Shown here one piece after another: positions 7,113 through 15,317 of a DNA stretch of 50,119 nucleotides. This DNA is from an uncultured Oscillibacter sp. (GTDB taxonomy: Bacteria; Bacillota; Clostridia; Oscillospirales; Oscillospiraceae): NCBI GenBank assembly GCA_900548505.1, contig URKI01000011.1, forward strand, positions 1-50,119, written 5' to 3'. Within the stretch, counting starts at the first letter, position 1. Each line of letters begins with the position of its first letter. Position numbers and translations under genes: made by a program. The notes beneath the pieces were generated by a model. The model had not been told where the DNA came from and ran no database searches. It saw only the letters and a list, made by a program, of their open reading frames with translations.

Positions 7113-8129
7113 TCATCTGAAAGCGACGCTATCTAAAGCCAGTAGCTTGGGATAGGGTTCTTTCCGTTCGTCAAAGGAGTCGGCAGAGGAGAGGGATGAC
7201 TGCCCATATGCTTTTAGAGAGTCATAGATAGCTTTTTCAAAAACGCTTAGAGAGGACCGCTTCCGGCTGAACATATATATGGCGATGCTGTTGGAGCGTT
7301 CAAACCCGGTCAGGGGAATTGCGATGATTTGACCGTGAAGAATAAAGGGGTCGTGAATCAAATTTCGGCCGGTTAGAATCGTGACCATATTTTCACATTC
7401 TGCTACGGCCTGCTTAACAAATTCCGGGCTCGGCAATGTCGCCACGCAATGGAGCTGCCGGAAGGCCTCACTGAATGCAGTACCGTTTGGGACGGGGGAG
7501 TAGTGCCGCGGAGCAACATAATTTTCGTTTGTCAGCTCCTGAATGTCGACCAGATCCCGGTTGGCAAATTTCTTGTTGTCCGGCCGTACACACAGATAAA
7601 AACGGTCGATACCCAGAAATGTCGATTCAATGCCGTTTTTCTTAGCCTGCGAGATGGCGGAGTCAGCCTCTACCTGGATATCCAGAGACGTTACGCCGAT
7701 ATTTGCCATGCCGTCCAGCATAAGGGGGACCAGCTTTCGCCGGTCAACTTCATGAAAGATAATGGATGCGGGGGACTGTGGAGTCAGAGACTGCAGAGCT
7801 TTCGTCAGATAGACTGACAGAAACGTACACGAAGACGAGTCACCGAGAAAATGGACCCGGCGTTCTATGGTATCGCCAATGTGGCAGCATCGCAGCATTT
7901 CGTTGTATTTTTCGACGATCTCATCACAGTATTGGAGGATCTCTGCTCCTTCTGTTGTCGGGGTCACACCGTTGGACATTCGATGGAAAATTCGGATGCC
8001 CAATTCATCTTCGATGGATTTGATGATCGCACTCAAAGTGGTTTGGCCGATGTAGAGTTTTTTTGCAGCGGCCGATATGGATTTACATTTTTCAATTTCA
8101 CGCAAATAGCTTAAGTATTCAATTTTCAA
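7113..8129 (-). CDS. LysR family transcriptional regulator
   Basis: A 338-residue LysR-type regulator. The N-terminal winged helix-turn-helix is typical (SYLREIEKCKSISAAAKKLYIGQTTLSAIIKSIEDELGIRIFHR, residues 5-50). The rest is a substrate-binding-like effector domain; the C-terminal about 25 residues are an extra polar tail. Start: TTG at 8129, 8 bases after AGGAGGG; a farther TTG at 8162 has no good site. LysR proteins bind T-N11-A palindromes and respond to a small-molecule ligand. It flanks the transporter/reductase genes, and the two related palindromes at 9903 and 13699 are its likely targets. The effector is probably the substrate of the island or a product of it (inference). Confidence 0.9.
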   Translation of the reverse strand: MKIEYLSYLREIEKCKSISAAAKKLYIGQTTLSAIIKSIEDELGIRIFHRMSNGVTPTTEGAEILQYCDEIVEKYNEMLRCCHIGDTIERRVHFLGDSSSCTFLSVYLTKALQSLTPQSPASIIFHEVDRRKLVPLMLDGMANIGVTSLDIQVEADSAISQAKKNGIESTFLGIDRFYLCVRPDNKKFANRDLVDIQELTNENYVAPRHYSPVPNGTAFSEAFRQLHCVATLPSPEFVKQAVAECENMVTILTGRNLIHDPFILHGQIIAIPLTGFERSNSIAIYMFSRKRSSLSVFEKAIYDSLKAYGQSSLSSADSFDERKEPYPKLLALDSVAFR

Positions 8130-8178
8130 CTGTGCGTCCCTCCTGCGCTCTGTCACACTCAATCTGTTTCAATTCTAT

Positions 8179-8207
8179 ATCATAGCGGGATTTGACAAAT
8201 TATGCAA
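8179..8207 (-). promoter_or_regulatory. Promoter of the LysR gene
   Basis: Minus strand TTGCAT (8202-8207) and TATGAT (8179-8184), spacer 17. Confidence 0.6.
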
Positions 8208-8242
8208 TATCACTTGTGAGAGAGCGCAGGATCCTGCAGCGG

Positions 8243-8279
8243 AAAAACGGCGGCGCTCTTTCACAGAAGGGCGCCGCCG
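8243..8279 (-). terminator. Intrinsic terminator of the transporter gene
   Basis: Stem CGGCGGCGC / GCGCCGCCG with a 14-base loop and five T on the minus strand, 23 bases after the transporter stop codon. Confidence 0.8.
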
Positions 8280-8301
8280 CAGCAGAAAAGCCGGGATCGG
8301 A

Positions 8302-9756
8302 TCAAAATGCAATATTGGCGATGACAGCCAGCGGAATGGTGGCAATAAAAATGATCAGCATGCCGATGCAGGAATACTTATACGCCTCGCCATGAGTCAA
8401 CTGGTCGTTGCCATGGATCAGGCCAACGGGAGCGGAAGCGCCGGGAAGGATCAGACCCATGTTTACCAGCCAGATCAGCATGATGCCGATGGCCATGGCG
8501 TTGGATCCAGTGGACTGGATGAAAGGAGCCAGAATGGGGATCATTGCAGTTCCGATGGCAATATTGGATGCGGCGTTGGTCAGTAAGGTGGTGATCACCA
8601 TGGCCACGATCAGAACGAACCAGCTGCCGTGTCCTTCGAAGATGCCGCCCAGGTACTGGCTGATGAACGCCACCACGCCGGTGCTTTCGTTGGTCAGAGC
8701 GGAGGCAACTACCATGGTGCCGCCGATCATCAGCAGCACGTTCCACTGCACACATTTGCCGGCCACCTCGGTGAAGTTGATCAGAGACTCCTTGCCGCCC
8801 AGAGAAGCCAGAGCCAGATAGGCAGCGCCCAGAGCGAAGAAGCCGGCAGCGGAAATCTTGTTGACGACCAGATCATACAGGGGGAAACTCTTCGGCAGCA
8901 GGGCGGCCAGGAATACAAAGAAGAACACGATGATAGCCACCCACAGCAGCTTTTTCTGACGGCTGTCCATTTTTTCGGAGCTCTGCAGGACAGTTACATC
9001 GAAGTTGATGATTTTGCTGTAATCGGCCTTCAGGATTTTTACCTGGTAGAACAGATAGCCGCCCATGCTCAGCAGTGCGCCGGGAATGGTAACTGCCATG
9101 AACTTGGCCAGGGACAAGGGAGCGACCGTCTCGCCCCACAGGCTGAACAGCGTCATCTGCCAGCCGCGGATGGGAGCGATGGCGCCGCCGACCACGAAGG
9201 CCAGGGCGATGCCCACGATAGTGCTGGTGACGAATTTGTCGCCGCGTTTGTAGTCCAGAACCTTGCAGATGCCGTCAAAGATGGCCCAGTACAGGATGAT
9301 CATCGCCAGAGAGCTTGTGAAGATGCAGATGAACATCAAAGACAGGTAGATGATGTACGTAAAGAGATACGGACGACCCTTCAGGGCTTTGCGGGAAAGC
9401 ATCCAACGGGCAATCTGCTCGGTGACACCGTAGTAATTCAAAGAGCCGGCTACAATGTAAGCGGTCATGCTCTGGAATACCACGGCATGACCCAGGCTGC
9501 CGGCGGCTGCAGAGGAAAGACTGCAGTAACCGACTACGGACAGACCTACGATGCCCAGCAGAGAGGGCCAGTTCACATCGCAGGAAGAGTACAGATAAAT
9601 CATGCCCAGGAAGATGCCCAGGACTTTCATGCCCATATCCGTCAGGGGCTCGATGGGTGGGATGAAGCCGAATCCAAACATAATGGCCACGCCGATGATG
9701 GCGTTGATCATGTAGGCCTTGCTGCGTGGTGCTCCTCGTTTCTTTGCGTCTGCCAT
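8302..9756 (-). CDS. DASS/SLC13-type anion (carboxylate) symporter
   Basis: A 484-residue integral membrane protein with about 12 hydrophobic segments. It belongs to the divalent anion:sodium symporter / arsenite permease superfamily: the loop TNAASNIAIGTAMIPI (about residues 395-410) is the second substrate-binding SNT-type motif, and TGVVAFISQYL and PGASAPVGLIHG fit the C-terminal repeat. DASS proteins import di- and tricarboxylates such as succinate, malate, citrate or tartrate with sodium, or exchange them. The ATG at 9756 has GGAGGG; the longer open frame to 9861 has none. It is divergent from the flavin reductase gene and probably brings in the substrate of the island. The exact acid is unknown. 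Confidence 0.85.
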   Translation of the reverse strand: MADAKKRGAPRSKAYMINAIIGVAIMFGFGFIPPIEPLTDMGMKVLGIFLGMIYLYSSCDVNWPSLLGIVGLSVVGYCSLSSAAAGSLGHAVVFQSMTAYIVAGSLNYYGVTEQIARWMLSRKALKGRPYLFTYIIYLSLMFICIFTSSLAMIILYWAIFDGICKVLDYKRGDKFVTSTIVGIALAFVVGGAIAPIRGWQMTLFSLWGETVAPLSLAKFMAVTIPGALLSMGGYLFYQVKILKADYSKIINFDVTVLQSSEKMDSRQKKLLWVAIIVFFFVFLAALLPKSFPLYDLVVNKISAAGFFALGAAYLALASLGGKESLINFTEVAGKCVQWNVLLMIGGTMVVASALTNESTGVVAFISQYLGGIFEGHGSWFVLIVAMVITTLLTNAASNIAIGTAMIPILAPFIQSTGSNAMAIGIMLIWLVNMGLILPGASAPVGLIHGNDQLTHGEAYKYSCIGMLIIFIATIPLAVIANIAF

Positions 9757-10098
9757 AGTTTTCCCTCCAAATGAATATTTACTGTTTCCAGTGTTCGGAT
9801 CGCTTTCAGCACATTTGTGCCGTGGGTGAGTACGCCTGTTTCCACGATCCGATTTCATCAAAATCTTACCCTACCTAAGATGGAGGTGTCCAATCGCAAA
9901 TCTTGCCGACAGATAGCAAAAAAAATGGACTCGCTTGAATGCCAGGATTTTCCGGCTTTTTGCAGGAGAAATCGGGCCATTCCTGTTTTTTTGTTAGGCC
10001 TACCAAGAAAAACAATTGGCTGATTCAGGTGCGGGGATGATAAGATATGATGCAATACCAGATGGTGTACAGGATGGAGAACAAGGAGGAGTTCACGA
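9757..10098. promoter_or_regulatory. Divergent control region with LysR-type palindromes
   Basis: This 342-base gap between the divergent transporter and flavin reductase genes holds three inverted repeats. TTGCCGACAGATAGCAA (9903-9919) is a T-N11-A site sharing 12 of 17 positions, including both outer arms, with the palindrome at 13699. ATCTTA-N7-TAAGAT lies at 9863-9881, and the near-perfect TTGTTAGGCCTACCAA at 9991-10006. The promoter boxes are weak on both sides, as expected for activator-dependent promoters. GGAGGAG precedes the ATG at 10099. Confidence 0.6.
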
Positions 10099-12048
10099 AT
10101 GGAAAAGCGATTTCCCAATTTGTGCAGTCCAATCCGTTTGGGTTCGGTGACATTCCGCAATCGGATGTTTTCGGCCCCCACCAGCGGAACGGATATTACC
10201 CCGGATTACTGCATCGGCCCCAAGACCACCGCTTATTATGAGCTGAAAGCAAAAGGCGGCGCCGCTGCTGTTACCATCAGCCCGGTGAAGGTCCATCCCC
10301 CTACGAACCAGGCGCAGGCTTTTCAGCTGGACCTGAAAACGGTGGGCTCCCTGGCCAGCTTTACTTATACAGCAGATGCCATCAAGCGCCATGGGGCTGT
10401 GCCGAGTATGCTGCTTTCTCACGGCGGTCAGTTTGCCGGAGCATATATGACAGACAAGGAAAAGCTGGACAGAATGGTCCAGTACGGGCCTGTGGACTGC
10501 ATCCGCTATGACGGTGTTCCCGTCAAGGGCTTGACCCACGAACAGATCGCCGATATCGTCAAAGCCTATGGCGAGACCGCGGCACTGGCCAAGCGGGCGG
10601 GATTTGAAATGCTTACCGTACACGGCGGCCACGGATGGCTGCTCAATCAATTTTTCTCCCCGTACTTCAATAAGCGGACGGATGAATACGGAGGAAGTCT
10701 GGAAAACCGGGTTCGGCTGGCCAGAGAGGTCCTTACTTCGATCCGCAATGCCGTGGGTCCTGGATTTCCCATCGAGATCCGCATCAGCGGCTACGAGGGA
10801 ATCGACGGGGGATATGAGGTGGACGAGGCCTGCCGTATTGCCGAGGCCATCCAGGACAAGGTGGATTTGATCCATGTTTCAGCAGGTTCTCACCGGCTTG
10901 GATTCCATATCACGCATCCTTCCATGTTTGCCGAGCACGGATGCAATGTGCATTTGGCGGCGGAGGTAAAGAAGCATGTCTCCGTGCCAGTGGCCACGCT
11001 GGGTGCAATCAACGATCCTGAGATGATGGAGGAGATCATCGCCTCCGGCAAGGCTGATATCATCGAGATGGGGCGGGAGCTGCTGGCGGACCCGTTTCTG
11101 CCGGCCAAGACCGTGGCCAACCGGCCTGAGGACATTGTCAAGTGTCTGCGCTGCTTTACCTGCATGGCTGAGCGGGTGGTCACCACTACCCGGCGTTGCG
11201 CCATCAACCCGATGATCGGCCATGAAATGGAGGGAACGGAGATCCGGCCTGCGCCTAAATCCAAGAAGGTCCTGGTAGCCGGCGGCGGTGTCGGCGGTAT
11301 GGAGGCCGCAGTGACTGCTGCCAAGCGGGGCCACAAGGTGATCCTGTGCGAAAAGAGCGATGCGCTGGGCGGGATTCTCAAAAGTGAACAGATCATCCCG
11401 TTCAAGCGGGAGATGTATGAACTGGGACTGAGCCTGGCCAGACAGATGGAGCAGGAAGGCGTAGAGGTACGGATGAATACGGAGGTGACACCGGAGTACG
11501 CGGAGGCGGAAAAGGCGGATGCCGTGATCATCGCTGTGGGCTCCACGCCCATCGTTCCCCCGATCCCCGGCATTGACGGCGATCAGGTCGTGGTGGTCAA
11601 TCACTACTACCTGGAGCATGAAAAGGTGGGGAACAATGTGGTGGTGCTGGGCGGTGGCCTGGCTGGCTGTGAATGTGCCGTACATCTGGCCAGGGAGGGA
11701 AAGACCGTCCATATCGTAGAGATGCGGGATGATGTGGCCGTGGATGCCAACGTACGCCATCGTCCGGCGCTGATGAATGAACTGAAAAAGCAAAACGTGC
11801 AGATTCATACGGGCTATACCGGAAAAGAGATCACCAAGGAAGGCGTTTTGTGTCAGGATGCAGCCGGTGCCATGGTGCTGGTGCAGGGTGAGAGCGTGAT
11901 CTGCGCGGTGGGGCAGCGGGCACGCCGGGATGTTGCAGACAGCCTTCTGAACTGTGCGCCCATGGTGCGGCAGATCGGCGACTGCGTACGTCCTTCCAAC
12001 ATCACCAATGCGGTCTACCAGGGATACCACGCAGCTTTGGACATCTGA
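10099..12048 (+). CDS. Old Yellow Enzyme/FadH-type NADH:flavin oxidoreductase with FeS and FAD domains
   Basis: A 649-residue multidomain reductase. Residues 1-340 form the FMN-binding TIM barrel (LGSVTFRNRMFSAPT; TVHGGHGWLLNQFFSPYFNKRTDEYGGSLENR). Cys349, 352, 355 and 367 would hold a 4Fe-4S cluster; spacing is CX2CX2CX11C, one residue shorter in the second gap than usual. Residues about 385-649 bind FAD and NAD(P)H (VLVAGGGVGGMEAA, then VVVLGGGLAGCECA). Relatives are 2,4-dienoyl-CoA reductase, BaiCD/BaiH bile-acid reductases, enoate reductases and trimethylamine dehydrogenase; most reduce an activated C=C bond. It lies divergent to the carboxylate transporter, so an unsaturated acid is a reasonable guess for the substrate. 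Confidence 0.88.
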   Translation: MEKRFPNLCSPIRLGSVTFRNRMFSAPTSGTDITPDYCIGPKTTAYYELKAKGGAAAVTISPVKVHPPTNQAQAFQLDLKTVGSLASFTYTADAIKRHGAVPSMLLSHGGQFAGAYMTDKEKLDRMVQYGPVDCIRYDGVPVKGLTHEQIADIVKAYGETAALAKRAGFEMLTVHGGHGWLLNQFFSPYFNKRTDEYGGSLENRVRLAREVLTSIRNAVGPGFPIEIRISGYEGIDGGYEVDEACRIAEAIQDKVDLIHVSAGSHRLGFHITHPSMFAEHGCNVHLAAEVKKHVSVPVATLGAINDPEMMEEIIASGKADIIEMGRELLADPFLPAKTVANRPEDIVKCLRCFTCMAERVVTTTRRCAINPMIGHEMEGTEIRPAPKSKKVLVAGGGVGGMEAAVTAAKRGHKVILCEKSDALGGILKSEQIIPFKREMYELGLSLARQMEQEGVEVRMNTEVTPEYAEAEKADAVIIAVGSTPIVPPIPGIDGDQVVVVNHYYLEHEKVGNNVVVLGGGLAGCECAVHLAREGKTVHIVEMRDDVAVDANVRHRPALMNELKKQNVQIHTGYTGKEITKEGVLCQDAAGAMVLVQGESVICAVGQRARRDVADSLLNCAPMVRQIGDCVRPSNITNAVYQGYHAALDI

Positions 12049-12097
12049 TGGTAAAAGACAACTGACGATTTGTAAGTCACTCTCTGCGAAAGAAACA

Positions 12098-12131
12098 AAA
12101 AAGCCGCCGGCCGATAGGCCGGCGGCTTTTT
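12098..12131. terminator. Bidirectional intrinsic terminator
   Basis: Perfect 15-bp stem AAAAAGCCGCCGGCC / GGCCGGCGGCTTTTT with loop GATA, behind the flavin reductase gene. Confidence 0.85.
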
Positions 12132-12152
12132 GACTTTATGAGAGAAAAAGAA

Positions 12153-12200
12153 GAGGCCCGGCGCAATGGAGATCTCCTCCAGTGTGCCGGGCCTCTTTCC
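12153..12200 (-). terminator. Second terminator-like hairpin, serving the minus-strand dehydrogenase
   Basis: GAGGCCCGGC (12153-12162) pairs with GCCGGGCCTC (12186-12195); the loop contains a nested GGAGATCTCC. On the minus strand it is followed by TTCTTTTTC. The 120 bases between it and the dehydrogenase gene hold nothing recognisable. Confidence 0.6.
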
Positions 12201-12318
12201 GCCCCTGCGCATTGGGCGGAGCCAGGATAGAACGTGCCGCTATAAAAGAGAAAGAGAAAAAGGGGGTGGAAGGGTAGGGGGTATATGAGTATGTGGAAGA
12301 AACAGCGGCAGCGCTCTA

Positions 12319-13386
12319 TCAGATTTTGGCGTAAATCTCCTCCAGGGTCATGTCAGCGGGGAAGCCCAGATTTTCCAGCGTTCTGCCGCCGTGGATGTAA
12401 TCCCGGTCGTTGATGGCACCGGCCACACCAAGGAAAGCTTCCAGCACCGGCATTTCCAAGCCCAGGCGCTTGGCCACGGAGAGAGCGAAAGCACCGCCGC
12501 AGCCGCAGTCTTCGTGGAGATACCGATGGTCCACGGAGTTGGGACCGTCCATGTACTCATAGAATACGCTGACCTCCGGATGCTCATCCAGATGCAGGAC
12601 CTTGTTGATCATGCCCATGGGCTCGCCGTGCTGGGTCATGCCCATGGCCTCGATGACAGCTTTGCGCTCTGCGGCGATCTTTTCCACGCAGTGGACAACG
12701 GAGGGAGTGAAAGCGTATTTGAACAGGGAGTACTGATCGCCCTTGTGGTCGACTTCCGCGGTGGAGAGCACGGTGCTGGCAATGTGGTTGATCACATTGC
12801 CGGCATTGATGACACCCTCAAACACATTTTTGTTGGGGGAGTACTCCACGACGCCTTCCAGCTCTTTCAGCACGCGTTCGGTATCGGAGGCGGGGAGGGA
12901 GGCCACTTTTCCCTTCAGGTTCAGCGGCATACCCACCGTGACCTCAGCGGGAGCGGTGAGACGGCAGGGGCAGAAGTTGCCCTCTTTTTCTGTCAGGGTG
13001 ACCTTGGCGGTAACGCCCAGCTCCTGGAAAACGTTGCGGAATACAAACGCGCCCAGATTGCCGGGGATGATCAGAATATGCTGGCCGTCTTCCAGATAGG
13101 GAGCGATAAAGCGCGCAACTTCTTCGTGGCGGTCGGCGGGGACATGAACGAAGATAGCCTGGGCGCCGGGGATCGCCTCCGCCGGGTCAGTGGTGACTTT
13201 TGCGGGCTTGCCGATCCCGCGGATCCGGCCCCGCAGCTGGATGAAGCCGAGCTCCTTGACGGCATCCAGGTCCTTGCTGAAGCGGGCGTCATCGCAGAGC
13301 GTGACCTGGAAGCCGCGCATGGACATTACGCCGGCCACCGCATGGCCAGTGGAGCCGGCACCGATGATGGTGATTCTTTCGATCAT
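12319..13386 (-). CDS. NAD/NADP octopine/opine dehydrogenase family protein
   Basis: A 355-residue dehydrogenase. Residues 3-20 form the Rossmann entry (RITIIGAGSTGHAVAG), and the C-terminal half is the octopine/nopaline dehydrogenase domain (NVFEGVINAGNVINHIASTVL; DHRYLHEDCGCGGAFALSVAKRLG). Family members reductively join an amino acid to a 2-oxo acid (opines), or act on related 2-hydroxy/2-oxo acids. The start ATG 13386 has GAGGAG; an upstream open extension to 13512 is not supported. It is divergent from the isomerase-PrpD-Mo operon and shares its control region. Its role here is open: opine turnover, or oxidation of a hydroxy acid made by the operon. Confidence 0.82.
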   Translation of the reverse strand: MIERITIIGAGSTGHAVAGVMSMRGFQVTLCDDARFSKDLDAVKELGFIQLRGRIRGIGKPAKVTTDPAEAIPGAQAIFVHVPADRHEEVARFIAPYLEDGQHILIIPGNLGAFVFRNVFQELGVTAKVTLTEKEGNFCPCRLTAPAEVTVGMPLNLKGKVASLPASDTERVLKELEGVVEYSPNKNVFEGVINAGNVINHIASTVLSTAEVDHKGDQYSLFKYAFTPSVVHCVEKIAAERKAVIEAMGMTQHGEPMGMINKVLHLDEHPEVSVFYEYMDGPNSVDHRYLHEDCGCGGAFALSVAKRLGLEMPVLEAFLGVAGAINDRDYIHGGRTLENLGFPADMTLEEIYAKI

Positions 13387-13806
13387 GAATAAACATCTCC
13401 TCAAACATTGTGTTGCGCATTCACTTGCCTGTGTGATCAGCATTGGCAATGTGCTTTGGGCGATTGCTTTAATTTCATTATAAAGAGCGACTTCATCCTG
13501 CGCAAATTTCAATTTCTGTTACCAGATAGCATAATTTTAGCTAGCAAGCTTGCGGCCGGTTTGTATCGGGCTGCAGAGGGAAAATGCGCTGCCTGAGGAA
13601 AATCCTTGTATTCAATAGAAAGGGCAGGAAACGGCCTGACTGAAGAGTAGCTGCCCGGAAACCTTGAATCAGCCGCGGGGGAAAGGCCACCCATTTCTTT
13701 GCTACTTGATAGCAAAAATCCCTGTTTGCCAGATGAAAGGGGGCGGTGTTAAATAGAAAATAAGAAAGCTACCTGCGGACATCAAAAGAGAAAGGAACAT
13801 GCGTAT
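13387..13806. promoter_or_regulatory. Divergent control region: LysR-type palindrome and operon promoter
   Basis: A 420-base gap. TTGCTACTTGATAGCAA (13699-13715) is a perfect 6-bp-arm palindrome of LysR T-N11-A type. Downstream on the plus strand TTGCCA (13726-13731) and TTAAAT (13749-13754), 17 bases apart, make a weak promoter whose start near 13761 puts the palindrome centre at about -54, the usual place for LysR activation. A related half site CCAGATAGCATAA stands at 13522-13534, closer to the dehydrogenase gene. GGGCAG...CTGCCC (about 13620-13655) can form a hairpin of unknown meaning. Confidence 0.6.
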
Positions 13807-14526
13807 ATGTATGGCTGGAGAGCAAAAATCGGACTGATCACGCCTATGAGTGAAAATGCGGAGCACGCCTTTCACATTTATGCACCCGAGGGCGTTTCTT
13901 TCGCTTCCATGAAAATCAACTTCCCCGGCCCCACCCCCGAGGGACTCACGATCCTGACGGACCGGCTGGAAGAGACCGCCGCCATGTACAAGGACTATGA
14001 TGTGGACCTGGTGGTGTTCGGCTGCACCTCCGGCAGCTGCATCAAGGGCGTGGGCTGGGACCAGGAGTGCATCCGGCAGATCGAGCGGGCCAGCGGCCAT
14101 CCCGGCCTGACCACCAGTACCGCCGTGCTGGAGGCGCTCAAGACTCTGGGGTCCAGGAAGGTCGCCGTGCTGACGCCCTATCCGGAGGCCACCAATGAGG
14201 CCGAGAAGAAGTTCCTGGAGGACAACGGCTTTGAAGTGACCAATATCGTCGGCATGGATGTCAGCTACATCCGCTGCGAGGGCCGCAAGATGGAGGCGTG
14301 CGATGAATACTTCCTGTACCGCAACGCCATGAAAATGGATCTGAAAGGCGCCGATACCTTCTTCCTCAGCTGCATGGGACTGACCACCATGGAGATCGTC
14401 GACGAGCTGGAGACCCTGCTGGGGGTCCCGGTGCTTACCAGCCACCAGGCAACCTTGTGGAGTGCCCTGCGTCATTGCCGGGTGGGCGCCAAGCTGCCCA
14501 AGCTGGGCAAACTGTTCACGCTGTAA
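13807..14526 (+). CDS. Maleate isomerase / Asp-Glu racemase superfamily protein A
   Basis: A 239-residue enzyme of the Asp/Glu/hydantoin racemase fold, closest in motifs to maleate cis-trans isomerases and arylmalonate decarboxylases. Cys73 in VVFGCTSGS and Cys189 in FFLSCMGLTTM occupy the two places of the catalytic cysteines of maleate isomerase. In this superfamily both Cys present favours racemisation or isomerisation, whereas decarboxylases keep only one. First gene of an operon reaching at least to the ferredoxin subunit at 22300. The ribosome site (AAGGAA) is rather far from the ATG. The next gene is its paralog. Substrate unknown; a small dicarboxylate is likely. Confidence 0.8.
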   Translation: MYGWRAKIGLITPMSENAEHAFHIYAPEGVSFASMKINFPGPTPEGLTILTDRLEETAAMYKDYDVDLVVFGCTSGSCIKGVGWDQECIRQIERASGHPGLTTSTAVLEALKTLGSRKVAVLTPYPEATNEAEKKFLEDNGFEVTNIVGMDVSYIRCEGRKMEACDEYFLYRNAMKMDLKGADTFFLSCMGLTTMEIVDELETLLGVPVLTSHQATLWSALRHCRVGAKLPKLGKLFTL

Positions 14527-14554
14527 GCGCCGCGTGTAGGAAAGGAAGGATACG

Positions 14555-15280
14555 ATGTATTACAGAGATGAGATGTACAGCAGACGTGCCCGCATCGGCG
14601 TGATCGCACCGATCGATGACCGGGTGGAGTATGCCTTTAATAAATATGCCCCGGACGGAGTTTCCTTTGACTCTACTCGTCTGTGGTTTCCCGGCCCGAC
14701 GCCGGAGGGACTGAATTATCTTGCAAGCCAGCTGGAAGAGTCCGCCAAGATGTATACCAAGTTCCCCCACGATCTGGTGCTCTTCGGCTGTACCTCTGGC
14801 AGCTGCATCAACGGCGTGGGCTGGGACCAGGAGTGCATCCGGCAGATCGAGCGGGCCAGCGGCTGTCCTGGACTGACCACCAGCACCGCTGTGCTGGAGG
14901 CGTTCAAGGCCCTGGGTCTGCGCAAGACTGTGGTCATGACCCCGTATCCCGAAGCCACCAATGAGGCGGAAAAGAAGTTCCTGGAGGACAACGGTCTTGA
15001 AGTCACGTCCATCACCGGCGTGGGCTTCAACCGGGTAGGGGAGTTCGGCCATGCCGGAAAGTACTTCCTCTACCGGAAAGCCAAGGAACTGAAGACGGAG
15101 GGGGCCGAGGTGTTTTTCCTCAGCTGCATGGGCCTTGCGACCATGGAGCTGGTGGAGATCCTGGAGGAGGATCTGGGCATGCCGGTGATCACCAGTCACC
15201 AGGCCAGCCTGTGGGCCTGTCTGCGCCACTGCCGTATCCACGATCAACTGCCGGGTCTGGGCAAACTCTTCACGCTCTGA
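14555..15280 (+). CDS. Maleate isomerase / Asp-Glu racemase superfamily protein B
   Basis: A 241-residue paralog of the preceding protein, about 60% identical by eye, with long identical blocks (GVGWDQECIRQIERASG, PYPEATNEAEKKFLEDNG, LGKLFTL at the end). The two catalytic-type cysteines are kept: Cys79 in LVLFGCTSGS and Cys191 in FFLSCMGLATM. Differences cluster in the N-terminal 30 residues and in the segment FNRVGEFGHAGKYFLYRKA, which may shape the substrate pocket. It follows 28 bases after gene A with GGAAAGGAAGG upstream. The pair could be a heteromer or handle two related acids. Confidence 0.8.
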   Translation: MYYRDEMYSRRARIGVIAPIDDRVEYAFNKYAPDGVSFDSTRLWFPGPTPEGLNYLASQLEESAKMYTKFPHDLVLFGCTSGSCINGVGWDQECIRQIERASGCPGLTTSTAVLEAFKALGLRKTVVMTPYPEATNEAEKKFLEDNGLEVTSITGVGFNRVGEFGHAGKYFLYRKAKELKTEGAEVFFLSCMGLATMELVEILEEDLGMPVITSHQASLWACLRHCRIHDQLPGLGKLFTL

Positions 15281-15317
15281 TCCCGCGCAGCCGTAAATAA
15301 CACAAGGAGGAGCCAAT

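Noticed and set aside
4595..8200. Second copy of the tRNA 3' end as attR of the phage relic
   Set aside because: I looked for GGTTCGAATCC-like repeats downstream and saw none.
9757..10098. Search for a known riboswitch in the long gap before the flavin reductase
   Set aside because: Only palindromes of regulator size were found; no aptamer-like fold and no terminator.
13560..13690. Cobalamin- or THF-riboswitch-like fragments (GGGCAG...GAAACGG...CTGCCC)
   Set aside because: The characteristic cores of these classes are missing; a single hairpin is not enough.
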